DNA of 64,000 nucleotides from CAVSNH01 sp963729275. Its GTDB lineage: Bacteria; Actinomycetota; Acidimicrobiia; Acidimicrobiales; RAAP-2. How positions within the stretch are numbered: position 1 is the first letter of the stretch; each line of letters begins with the position of its first letter. The translations under genes and the position numbers were made by a program. Of this stretch, positions 56,270 through 64,000 are shown piece after piece. The stretch is taken from the NCBI GenBank assembly GCA_963729275.1, contig CAVSNH010000013.1, positions 1,426,001 to 1,490,000 of the forward strand, written 5' to 3'. The notes beneath the pieces were generated by a model. The model had not been told where the DNA came from, did no database searches, and worked only from the letters and a program-made list of their open reading frames with translations.

Positions 56270-57266
56270 CGGAGCTGCGACGGTTGTCGGACATCCGTCC
56301 GAAAATGCTGCGCTGGCTTTGGCCGCGACGAATCCCCCTTGGCAAACTAACCTTGATTGCCGGTGATCCTGGCCTTGGGAAAAGTCTCGTCACAATCGAC
56401 ATTGCGGCGCGCGTTTCAAAGGGCAGCGGATTTCCTGACGGGGCGCCGTGCGAGCCGGGAGACGTGATTATCCTCAGCGCCGAAGATGACGCAGAGGACA
56501 CAATCCGACCACGATTAGATGCGGCCGGGGCGGACGTTTCCCGCATCCATTTGCTGGAAGCTGTGCGCGTGGTGATGGCGGACGGCAAAAGCACAGAAAG
56601 CACCTTCACCCTTGAACGGGATATCCCGGCCTGGAAGATGCGTTAATCCGAACCGGCGCGCGGGCGGTGATAGTACGACCCGGTGTCTGCCTATGTCGGA
56701 AGCGCAGATTCGAACGCAAACGCTGAAGTTCGAGGCTTGCTCAAACCTCTGGTGGCGCTGGCGGCCAAGTATGGGGCGGCGGTAATTCTCATCACTCACC
56801 TTCGGAAATCTGGGGGCGCGGCAATCTATCGCGCCATGGGGAGCTTGGCGTTTTCGGCGGCGGCGCGCGCCCACTGGGGAGTGGTGGGAGCCCGGACAAC
56901 AAAGCGCGTCGGCTCTTTCTGGAAGTAAAGCAAAACCTTGCCCCTGGCACTGAAGGTCTGGCTTACGCGATAGAAGACGCGGAAGGGGTGCCCGTGTCAC
57001 GTGGGAGTCTGAGCCTGTGAGAGTGAACGCCGATGCGGTAATGAGTGGGTTGGAGTCACGTGAGGAATATTCCGCGCGGAAAGAAGCTGAGGAATGGCTA
57101 AGGGGTGAATTGTCTGGCGGCCCCGTCCCGCAAAAAGAGGTTGCAAGTCATGCCCGTGCGGAAGGTCTACAGTTGGGGCACTGTGCGGCGGGCGGCCGGT
57201 TCAAGCGGCGTGGTCAAGGAAAAAACGGGCGGCCGGGGCAAAGGGTGGGAATGGTCACTTCCTAAA
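56270..57266 (+). pseudogene. Relic of an AAA/RepA-like replicative ATPase
   Basis: The core 'LTLIAGDPGLGKSLVTIDIAARV' (Walker A) and 'VIILSAEDDAEDTIRPRL' identify the AAA_25/RepA-like ATPase family found with element primases. Shifts near 56640 and 56925 interrupt it. The second segment has 'VSAYVGSADSNANAEVR' and 'AAVILITHLRKSGG', and the C-terminal part ('RKEAEEWLRGELSGGPVPQKE') is a winged-helix-like tail. Together with the preceding relic it would have replicated the excised element. Confidence 0.7.
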
Positions 57267-57418
57267 GGCGACGGTTCAAAGATGCTCACCCCTATACATT
57301 CTGAATTGAACACCTTGAGCACCTTTGATAATCACGTTGAAAATAAAGGGGATGACACAGCAACAAATTCAAAGATGCTCACCACTACATATATGAGCAC
57401 CTTTGAGGAAGGTGAGGC

Positions 57419-57865
57419 ATGACCGCGAGCCCCGTTGATCGAATCCGCGAGCTGGGCGGCGAGCTGTTTCTTGTGGGTGACCGCCTGAAGTATCGCATCC
57501 CGGCTGGCAACCTGGAAGCCCGGCAACTTATCGCCGAGATTCGCCGGGATCGCGAAGCCGTCATCGCGATGCTGCGGGATATCGAGAGCAAGCCTCCGTC
57601 CGTCGAAGAGGTACGTGCGGCCCTTCCGCCCGGCGTCAAGCTGGTGAGCTACAACCCGAAGCAAAGCCCCTTCGCCGTGGCGCCCGTCTCCGTTGTCACC
57701 AATGCCGGGAAGTTTTATCGCGCCTACCTTGCGGATCTGTCCCGACGGTTGGCGAGGCCCGAAGGCTGCCATTGCCCGCCCCTGGCCGACATCTTGAGCA
57801 AGCTGGCGGATGCCGGCCTAGAATTGAGCGTTGACGCACCCGCTGTGCCGAAGGCGCATCAATAA
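57419..57865 (+). CDS. TubC-like docking-domain protein
   Basis: Residues 1-45 ('MTASPVDRIRELGGELFLVG', 'LKYRIPAGNLEARQLIAEIR') resemble the TubC N-terminal docking domain, which mediates subunit contacts in PKS/NRPS megasynthases and also appears alone in mobile elements. The remaining ~100 residues are unassigned. There is no synthase nearby, so a biosynthetic role is doubtful. The frame is intact and ends at 57865. Confidence 0.5.
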   Translation: MTASPVDRIRELGGELFLVGDRLKYRIPAGNLEARQLIAEIRRDREAVIAMLRDIESKPPSVEEVRAALPPGVKLVSYNPKQSPFAVAPVSVVTNAGKFYRAYLADLSRRLARPEGCHCPPLADILSKLADAGLELSVDAPAVPKAHQ

Positions 57866-58094
57866 CCCCTGCCGAATTCACAAGACGCTCCGGGGCACAC
57901 CCGCGATGGAACCCGGCCTCACTGACCACATGTGGACTATCGAAGAAATGCTTGAGACAATCGGCATCTAACGCGGTTTATAATTCCTCATTCTCCTTCG
58001 TATGGAACCCCAGGAGGGTTGGAAATCTAAGTTGTGGCCTTCTGCCATTTTCTTGGCCCTTTTATAGCCGAACGTGTCCACCCAAAGGAGAAAC

Positions 58095-58382
58095 ATGAGG
58101 ATTTCATCAAAGGATGCTACTGACCGATTCAAAGAATGGAGGGAGCGAGCCATCCGGGTTAACATTATTCTTGCCCTTCGGGTTAAGGTTGACCGGTTCG
58201 ACGCGGTGATAGTGGCCACCTCGCGCTTTGGCAGACTCGTTGTGATCGATGAGCGAGACGGTAAACGAAAGTGTATCGACTTGCGCGGCGCGAAATACTC
58301 GCGGGAAGGTGATCCACCTTTACCAATTTCTGTTATGGCGCGTCTTAACGGAGGAATGGTTACACTTGCCGAACTAAGGTGA
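58095..58382 (+). CDS. Hypothetical protein, 95 aa
   Basis: The ATG at 58095 follows AAGGAG. The product ('MRISSKDATDRFKEWRERAI', later 'VIVATSRFGRLVVIDERDGK') is basic with no recognised domain. It is cargo of the tRNA-Glu element and is followed by a clear terminator. Confidence 0.5.
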   Translation: MRISSKDATDRFKEWRERAIRVNIILALRVKVDRFDAVIVATSRFGRLVVIDERDGKRKCIDLRGAKYSREGDPPLPISVMARLNGGMVTLAELR

Positions 58383-58433
58383 TTTGACATGAGCACAAAT
58401 CTCCGTTATCGTGAATTTGCGTCTCACGTCAAC

Positions 58434-58466
58434 AAGGCCCCGACTGGCATCGGGGCTTTTCCTTTT
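58434..58466 (+). terminator. Rho-independent terminator
   Basis: The stem GCCCCGA/TCGGGGC with a 6-base loop is followed by TTTTCCTTTT, 52 bp after the stop of the 95-aa gene. Confidence 0.9.
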
Positions 58467-58582
58467 CAGCCTAACACGTCCGTCAAGTTGAGCTGTCCTG
58501 AATTTCAAACCCGGCTTGCCTTTCCCTCTCGCTTGTTATACCTTCTGTGCCGTTCACCAGTATTCGCCTCGATGAGGTGCCT

Positions 58583-60298
58583 ATGAGGCATCGGCTCGCA
58601 CTGATTTTTATAATCCCCATCATTGCAGGCATTCTTGCGCTGCCTGCTAGAGCGCAGCAAAGTCCATTCACTCAAGACCAGATACAAAGCATGGCGCGCG
58701 CGGGCTTGGCGGATGAGTCGGGCGCGAAGCTGATTGAGCAACGGGGCATTGATTTTGCCTTCACAGACGAATTCCTCCAAAGTCTCAAAGCCGCGGGCGC
58801 AAATGAGGCATTCCTGGCTGCATTGCGTGCGGCGAATCGGGTAGAACCTACCGGCCAAGAGGTTAAAAAGCCGCTCAACCAAGTGCAAGTCATCACATTA
58901 TTGGCGGGCCAAGTGCCGAGCCATCGCGTGGCCGCCTTGATCGAGGAACGCGGCATTGATTTTGAGCCCACGGATGACTATCTTCAGGAAGTCCACTTGG
59001 CAGGGGGCGAGGATGAACTAATAATCGCGCTTAAGAGCGCGAAGGTGACAAAGCCCGTGACCGTTGACCCGGCGGCGCAGGCGCGGCAAGTCGAGGTTCG
59101 GCAACACGTGGCGCACGGGCTGCAACTCGCAAACAAAGGGCAGTATGCGGAGGCCGAACGGGAATACCGCGCGGCGTCGCAACTTGATCCTCAAAACGAC
59201 TCCGGATATGTGAACCTGTCCTATGTCCTGACTCAGCAGAAGAAGTGGGATGAGGCGGAATCGGCAGTCCGCGAGGCACTTCGATTGAATCCCGATAATG
59301 CGACAGCACACAACAATCTCGGAACGATATTTGACAACAGAGGTGACCATGAACGAGCACTGGCGGAATACCGCGAGGCGATACGTTTAGACCCCGATTG
59401 TGAAATGGCCCACGCCAACGTGGGCGCTGCTCTCGTAGCCAAGGGCGACCTGGACAGCGGAATATCTGAGGAACGCGAAGCGCTTCGGGTGGACCCGAAC
59501 CTCGCGATGGGACACGCTGTCCTTGGGATGGGACTGGGCCAAAAAGGTGACTGGGATGGAGCGATCACTGAAGAACGGGAGGCGCTGCGCCTAGAGCCCA
59601 ATAATGTAAGAGCGCATGTGGCTCTCGGGATAGCACTACTGCAAAAGGGTCAAAGGGACGCCGCCATGACTGAAGAGCGCGAAGCGCTTCGGGTGGACCC
59701 CGACAATGCTATGGCGCATTTTTCTCTCGGTGCCGCGCTGGAATTGAAAGGTGACCGGCAGGGTGCCCTTGAGGAATACCGGACGGCTTTCGCACTAGCG
59801 CCCCAAAACGCAGATATCAAGAAGGCGTATGACCGGCTGTCGCAGCCGTTGCCTCCGGTTTCGAAAGCGGTGCCTGGCGCTGCGTTGTTTGTGGCCTATC
59901 GGACCAAGAGACACCAACAGTCTAGCACTGCGGAGGTGTTCGGGAATATTGCTGACCAGATTGCGTTGTTCCTGAAATCTCACAATGTAGCCCTCGTGAA
60001 TGATGCGACGGGGGTAACCATCCTGACGGAAAGCGCACCTTCAGTTTACAACCTTGTCAGCCGAGTTGGCAGCGCTGGCGGCGGTTCGCTAATCTTGCTT
60101 ACCGTGGACCGGCCCATACATTCGTGGGTCAAGCTGCAAATTCAGTCCTACGACACTTCTGGCCAACTGCTTTGGGAGGAATCCACAGCCGACAGCGGGC
60201 AGACACATAGGGGTGCGGCCGGAGTCCGAAACGCAATCGAAAAAATGGAAGAAAGGTTAGCCCCACGAATCGGGCAGGCCGGTATGCCGATTAAGTGA
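58583..60298 (+). CDS. Exported TPR-repeat protein
   Basis: The start at 58583 opens a signal peptide ('MRHRLALIFIIPIIAGILAL', then 'PARA'). A duplicated ~70-residue motif follows ('LIEQRGIDFAFTDEFLQSLK' and 'LIEERGIDFEPTDDYLQEVH'). About seven TPRs with Asn-Ala-type signatures ('AHNNLGTIFDNRGDHERALA') come next, then a C-terminal domain of ~130 residues ('LFLKSHNVALVNDATGVTIL'). It is intact despite lying in the decayed element. It probably mediates periplasmic protein contacts. Confidence 0.75.
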   Translation: MRHRLALIFIIPIIAGILALPARAQQSPFTQDQIQSMARAGLADESGAKLIEQRGIDFAFTDEFLQSLKAAGANEAFLAALRAANRVEPTGQEVKKPLNQVQVITLLAGQVPSHRVAALIEERGIDFEPTDDYLQEVHLAGGEDELIIALKSAKVTKPVTVDPAAQARQVEVRQHVAHGLQLANKGQYAEAEREYRAASQLDPQNDSGYVNLSYVLTQQKKWDEAESAVREALRLNPDNATAHNNLGTIFDNRGDHERALAEYREAIRLDPDCEMAHANVGAALVAKGDLDSGISEEREALRVDPNLAMGHAVLGMGLGQKGDWDGAITEEREALRLEPNNVRAHVALGIALLQKGQRDAAMTEEREALRVDPDNAMAHFSLGAALELKGDRQGALEEYRTAFALAPQNADIKKAYDRLSQPLPPVSKAVPGAALFVAYRTKRHQQSSTAEVFGNIADQIALFLKSHNVALVNDATGVTILTESAPSVYNLVSRVGSAGGGSLILLTVDRPIHSWVKLQIQSYDTSGQLLWEESTADSGQTHRGAAGVRNAIEKMEERLAPRIGQAGMPIK

Positions 60299-61051
60299 CC
60301 TTGCTGTTTGTTGGCACACCTGCCACTTTTTGTTGGTGCCGCCGCGAGGGTGTTCGTGCCTCTGAATTCTAGCCCTTCGCCAAATTGACTCAAAAGAATC
60401 AATGTCTTGCTCACGTCCGTGAATCAGCGTGTCGAAGGTCAATTGCCGCCACCCTTCCTCGTCCAATAAAACTCCATGATCGGACCAAAGTGCAAGGGCG
60501 AAAGCGGCGCGCTGCGGGTCATCCGGCAAGACCCACGTCCACCGCCACTCCCAAAAAGCCTTGGGATTTTGTTTCTCCAAAATGCGCCTTACTACCTCGA
60601 AAGCCCCCCGTCTAAAGTCTAAGGGGACCGGGCTGGGCCAATCATAGAATTTGACCCAAGTTTTTCGGACCCGCTTGCTCTTGAACCATCGTTTGAGAAT
60701 GTTGAGCCTGAAGGCTTTGCGGTGTCCGGCGCGGCCCAAGCTGGCGGCAAGCAATCTTGCCTTTGTCTTCCAGCGGCCCGCCTGATTTAGAATTCTAATG
60801 CGAGCCTGCTCACGGAAGCGCTGTCGCCTGGACCGAACGCGCCCGAACATCTTCCAGCGCCAGCGATACCCAGCCCGCCACAGGATGTCCGTAACCACCG
60901 CGCTGCCCTTTCCAGTAGCCTCGGCAATCTCCATCGAAGTCTTCCCCGCCTCCGCCATTTCGATGACTTCAGGACTCCTGCGGTATTCCGTCAGCATCTT
61001 GGACAATGCGGTGCGAGGCCAAGAGAAGTCAGGGATGGGACGCTCAGCCAT
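60257..61051 (-). CDS. Hypothetical protein with N-terminal HTH-like segment
   Basis: The 264-residue basic protein has a helix-turn-helix-like stretch ('EMAEAGKTSMEIAEATGKGS', then 'AVVTDILWRAGYRWRW') resembling homeodomain-like regulators. A Trp/Arg-rich body follows ('WEWRWTWVLPDDPQRAAFAL'). The function is not recognised. Its end overlaps the convergent TPR gene by ~40 bp. It is the last gene before attR. Confidence 0.5.
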   Translation of the reverse strand: MAERPIPDFSWPRTALSKMLTEYRRSPEVIEMAEAGKTSMEIAEATGKGSAVVTDILWRAGYRWRWKMFGRVRSRRQRFREQARIRILNQAGRWKTKARLLAASLGRAGHRKAFRLNILKRWFKSKRVRKTWVKFYDWPSPVPLDFRRGAFEVVRRILEKQNPKAFWEWRWTWVLPDDPQRAAFALALWSDHGVLLDEEGWRQLTFDTLIHGREQDIDSFESIWRRARIQRHEHPRGGTNKKWQVCQQTARSLNRHTGLPDSWG

Positions 61052-61497
61052 TTAATCGCTCACCACGCATTCTAAGGCAGATAGCAGAGGCGCAACCCAT
61101 AAAAAAAGTGGCCCGGAAAAAAATAAAATGCGTGTGGGATTAGAGCACGGTGCAGACTGTGAAGACCGCCCTCGGACTATTCTTGACATCCGCCCGTCGT
61201 CCGGTCCGGCCCCGTTCTCAACATTTTCCGCCTGCCGGGAGCTTCGCCAGAATGCCCGCAAGCGCGTCAGGATTGGCTCAGGATGCGGCGGAAGGAAAGT
61301 GGGTAGGGCAATCCCCTGTCACACGCTCGCGCACGGGCGGTGACGATGCGGTGACTTAGCGGTGACGAACGATGCGGGAAACGGGTCAAAGCGTGTCTAT
61401 TGGCGTCATCGTGCCACCCGCATAAATAGCCGCTAAACCCTTGTGGGTGTTATGACAGTCATACACTGTCTATTCTAGGCATTACTCACTTTTGGGA
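61052..61497. other. No supported gene; right end of the element
   Basis: GC-rich non-coding DNA with short direct repeats (GGTGACGA- and CGGTGAC-like near 61338-61370). The integrase arm-binding sites of the element could lie here. Confidence 0.35.
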
Positions 61498-61542
61498 CTT
61501 TCACGGCGGTAACACGGGTTCAAATCCCGTCGGGGACGCCAA
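61498..61542 (+). repeat. attR of the tRNA-Glu element (45 bp)
   Basis: A perfect copy of the tRNA-Glu 3' segment at 53462-53506 without the 5' half of the tRNA. It marks the right end of the element. Confidence 0.9.
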
Positions 61543-61547
61543 CCTTT

Positions 61548-62000
61548 TCAAGCACTTACAGCAACCCCTGTTTCCGACGCGGTACGCATTACGGTACGGG
61601 TTTGCTTGCGCGTCACCAGACGTAGCACTTTCCGGTGCGCGACCTGCTTCTCATCCGACATCGCTTCGTCGTAAACGCCCATCGTTACTTTGATGGAGTT
61701 GTGAGGTAGCAATGCCTGAACTACCTTGGGATCGTCGTTATTCTGTCGAAGTAGGGTTGTGTAGGAATGGCGCAAAGTGTGCCAACCTTTGATCGCGATC
61801 CCTGCTTTGGTGGCCGCCGGCTTGATGTGGTGGTGCATAATTCGACTCATCCAGTATGGCTGCATCCCTTTCATTTTTGGACTGGCGAAGACGTAATCGC
61901 TATTCTGGGCATAGGGAGCCTCGCGCCGCCAAGCCCGCAGTTCCTCAAGGCGATCCTCATCAAGCGGGCTTTCTTCGGCAAGGGGTTCCCCTGCGATCAA
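61548..62000 (-). pseudogene. C-terminal fragment of a second tyrosine integrase
   Basis: About 150 residues carry 'VFASPKMKGMQPYW', the catalytic 'HTLRHSYTTLLRQ' (His-x-x-Arg), 'LLPHNSIKVTMGVYDEAM' (second His and nucleophile Tyr). The N-terminal arm and first catalytic Arg are missing. Its stop lies 5 bp outside attR, just where an integrase would lie if a second element had used the att copy. It is truncated at 62000, next to the sortase stop. Confidence 0.8.
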
Positions 62001-62008
62001 TGCCTCGT

Positions 62009-62719
62009 CTAGCGGCTAATCTGCAGAAGCGAATGCAGTCTCCCCGCATTCGAAATCCTGTGAGCGCGGACGACAAATCTCTTGGGGGCGGGGCCGACAT
62101 AATAGAACGGGTAGCAGGTCACTAGAGTAAGGACGTCGTCCGCCGTGGCAGCAAGCACCTTCGTGTCTTCGGGCTCGACAACTTGGGTCGAGTCCACACG
62201 ATAGCAGAAGGATCCATGAAGCGTCGTCAGGGTAATCTCATCGGACTTGTGGATATTCCGCAGCCCACGAAAGAAAGTGTCCCGGTGTCCCGCCAGCGCA
62301 ACATTACCTTGCTGCCCCGGTAGCGGGGTGCCGGGAATATGCCCAACCGCGTGCCGCAAAGTTCTTCCATCGACGCCTTCCATGATCATCGCCGTAAGGC
62401 CGATGGAGCTGATTTCGATTCGTCCCAGCGGAGAGCCCGCCAGGCCATCGATTCCAAAACTCTCGGCGCGCGCCCGGTCCACTTCTGCCTGGGCGGTAAG
62501 AGGAGACGCAGCAGGCTGAGGATTGGTGCCGGCGGTTGTGTGAGCATCCTTCAAGACGCTGTCAAATCGCCAGGTTTGATAGGCCTGAAAGGCCCACTTG
62601 TCGGTCAGGACGACGGCGCAGTAGCTGAGTGCCAGAACGCCCAAAACGAGAAAGAAGAAGCGGGCCCAACGAAGAAATATGGTCAGTCGAGTCGGCTGCT
62701 GTTTAATTTTGAACATCAT
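62009..62719 (-). CDS. Class D-type sortase
   Basis: The ~236-residue protein has one N-terminal membrane anchor ('RWARFFFLVLGVLALSYCAVV') and a sortase barrel. The catalytic triad lies in 'ALAGHRDTFFRGL' (His), 'TLVTCYPF' (Cys) and 'KRFVVRAH' (Arg). Such sortases cut and transfer or release a sorting motif on exported proteins. It overlaps the VWA gene by ATGA, so the VWA protein is the obvious candidate partner. No LPxTG-like tail is visible in that protein. Confidence 0.88.
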   Translation of the reverse strand: MMFKIKQQPTRLTIFLRWARFFFLVLGVLALSYCAVVLTDKWAFQAYQTWRFDSVLKDAHTTAGTNPQPAASPLTAQAEVDRARAESFGIDGLAGSPLGRIEISSIGLTAMIMEGVDGRTLRHAVGHIPGTPLPGQQGNVALAGHRDTFFRGLRNIHKSDEITLTTLHGSFCYRVDSTQVVEPEDTKVLAATADDVLTLVTCYPFYYVGPAPKRFVVRAHRISNAGRLHSLLQISR

Positions 62720-63675
62720 GGCTGGTTGCCCTGGCTGCCGGCAACGGGAGCTATGGCTTGAGTAGCGGAGGGGGCGTAGTAACCAGCGCGGGTGCGGACG
62801 GACAAGCGTCCATGACCCGGCGCCGTCGCGTTCACGTGGATGACCCGATAAGTCCCGTCTTGCCTTCTGTTCAAGGGCGCATAGGCGAGGGTGTATTGTT
62901 CACGGATATCATGAGCGATGCGTTCACAAAGTGGTACGACGTCGCTCAAGGCGCCCGGGAATCGCGCAGAGCCTCCCGTAGCGCGCGAGAGCCTCCGGAG
63001 CGCGTCGGGCTTTTTGTCGGGATCTTCGTCGGTATAGATTCCGATGGTATAGATGATGGCGTCGGATTTCTCTGCCATGGCCAGAATTTGGCTCAATTTG
63101 TATTTGCTGGCATTGTCCCCCCCGTCGCTCACCACGATCAGGACCTTTTTGTCCCTATTCCCCATCTTCAGGTGCTCGATCGCCGCCGCCAGAGCGTCGT
63201 AAAGCGCCGTTTCGCCGCTCGTTTTGAATTTCGAGAGGGCAGCCTGCAATTGCGCCGTTTTATCCGTAAAGGGCGTGTCGGGGGGAAGGCCAAACGTAAC
63301 ATGCTCATTGAAATTGACGACGAACATCTGGTCCTGCGGATTGCTGGAGCGCGCAAATGCCAGGGCAGCGGCAATCACCTCATTACGCTTGGGTCCCATG
63401 CTTCCACTGTTGTCCAAAACCAAGCCCACCGTGACCGGAATATCTTCGTGGCTGAAAAACTCAAGCTGTTGCAGGGTTCCGTCCTCATAGACCTGAAAAT
63501 CATCCTTGGCAAGTCCCGAAACCGGAGCGCCCTTCTGGTTTTCCACGGTCGCGTGCAGGACAACGCTCGAAACACTCACGCTGATTTTGTAGGGGTCTAC
63601 CGGGCGAAGTTCGGAAGTCGAGACATCTTGCGGGCCAGCCAAACGGGGCAGAGCAAGCAAGAAAACCAGCGCCAC
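62716..63675 (-). CDS. VWA-domain protein (acidobacterial VWFA-related type)
   Basis: The start is uncertain. GTG at 63675 gives a signal peptide-like 'VALVFLLALPRLAGPQDVST', but the frame stays open further upstream. An N-terminal sandwich ('VVLHATVENQKGAPVSGLAK') precedes a VWA domain with MIDAS 'DNSGSMG' and 'SDGGDNASK'. It likely binds a partner through a metal site at the cell surface. It has no C-terminal sorting motif. It overlaps the sortase gene downstream. Confidence 0.85.
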   Translation of the reverse strand: MALVFLLALPRLAGPQDVSTSELRPVDPYKISVSVSSVVLHATVENQKGAPVSGLAKDDFQVYEDGTLQQLEFFSHEDIPVTVGLVLDNSGSMGPKRNEVIAAALAFARSSNPQDQMFVVNFNEHVTFGLPPDTPFTDKTAQLQAALSKFKTSGETALYDALAAAIEHLKMGNRDKKVLIVVSDGGDNASKYKLSQILAMAEKSDAIIYTIGIYTDEDPDKKPDALRRLSRATGGSARFPGALSDVVPLCERIAHDIREQYTLAYAPLNRRQDGTYRVIHVNATAPGHGRLSVRTRAGYYAPSATQAIAPVAGSQGNQP

Positions 63676-64000
63676 CAGAGAGCGGCTCGTGATGGCCCGT
63701 GCCTTTTCCGCGCGCGTATTCCGTGGTTGAATGACTCCCCAGCCTGCTTACCAGTGCGCCAACCTCGCAATGGCGCGTGAGCTGTCTACACGCGAGGTTC
63801 AGCCGTCCATCTTCCCATCAGCCATTGGGACTGATGCCAGTTCTCGCCACCACCGCCACGTGATACCGCCTGCCCCCAGAGCATGACGCAAGTGGCGTAA
63901 CGTAAACAGAGCGTCCACGATCATGCCACGACCAAGCAAGCGGCATATTCGTACATGATGAACATTGCGTCCTCAATCCAGGTTACCATCCCCTTCCACT
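63676..64000. other. No supported gene at the window end
   Basis: I see no confident frame. It should hold the promoter of the VWA-sortase pair, and possibly the edge of another gene. Confidence 0.3.

Larger units (their letters stand above)
53462..61542 (+). mobile_element. Decayed integrative element in tRNA-Glu
   Basis: About 8.1 kb lies between perfect 45-bp att copies. It contains an integrase relic next to attL, relics of a primase and AAA replication ATPase, and several small cargo genes. The density of breaks in the integrase and replication genes exceeds that in nearby housekeeping genes, so the element is probably immobile. Confidence 0.85.

Overview
The window looks like a chromosomal segment of an Acidobacteriota bacterium (Terriglobia/Koribacter-like). 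This is inferred from gene content and style, not from a database search. The pointers are a VWA protein of the acidobacterial VWFA-related type, a small 'IPGFTAE' Cys-rich peptide, a 'STGPRT..GKA' protein, many TPR proteins, numerous twin-arginine-type leaders, and a GC-rich backbone broken by AT-rich repeat arrays.

Layout. 1-6.7 kb is an accessory block, mostly on the minus strand: a TPR protein, an HNH nuclease, two conserved unknowns, a Cas2/VapD-like small protein, a secreted protein, and on the plus strand an RNase H-fold DUF429-like protein. An intact IS1595-family element (6.7-7.7 kb) and a Cys/Gly-rich peptide gene follow, then two arrays of an AT-rich repeat. 9.7-30 kb is mainly housekeeping: an ABC-2 exporter pair, trpG and trpD, sucC-sucD, ndk, xseA, a D,D-peptidase, an adenosine-specific kinase, lepA, a TPR-GAF protein, an enoyl-CoA hydratase, nusB, an NtrC-type regulator and a class I aldolase. 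30-49 kb holds envelope and surface functions: a multicopper oxidase, a three-gene unknown cassette, a secreted phosphoesterase, a CBS protein, a ClC channel operon, a cold-shock protein plus fatty-acid desaturase, and a secreted/sugar-related cluster (FG-GAP protein, GT87-like enzyme, GH99-like and six-hairpin-like proteins). At 50-52 kb two nearly identical IS1595-family copies sit in tandem inside another repeat array, ahead of an HPt-like protein. 53.4-61.5 kb is a decayed integrative element in the 3' end of tRNA-Glu, with 45-bp attL and attR copies, an integrase relic and a primase/AAA replication relic. A second integrase fragment lies just past attR, followed by a class D sortase and a VWA protein.

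Two themes matter for reading the annotation. First, many conserved genes (sucC, sucD, xseA, aldolase, NtrC regulator, ClC, phosphoesterase and others) are interrupted by single-base shifts that are almost always an extra base beside an identical base. I read these as consensus errors, not pseudogenes, and annotate the genes as full-length. Second, a dispersed AT-rich repeat with a ~28-bp core occurs as short irregular arrays at four loci. It is neither CRISPR nor IS, and I regard it as the most interesting unexplained structure here.
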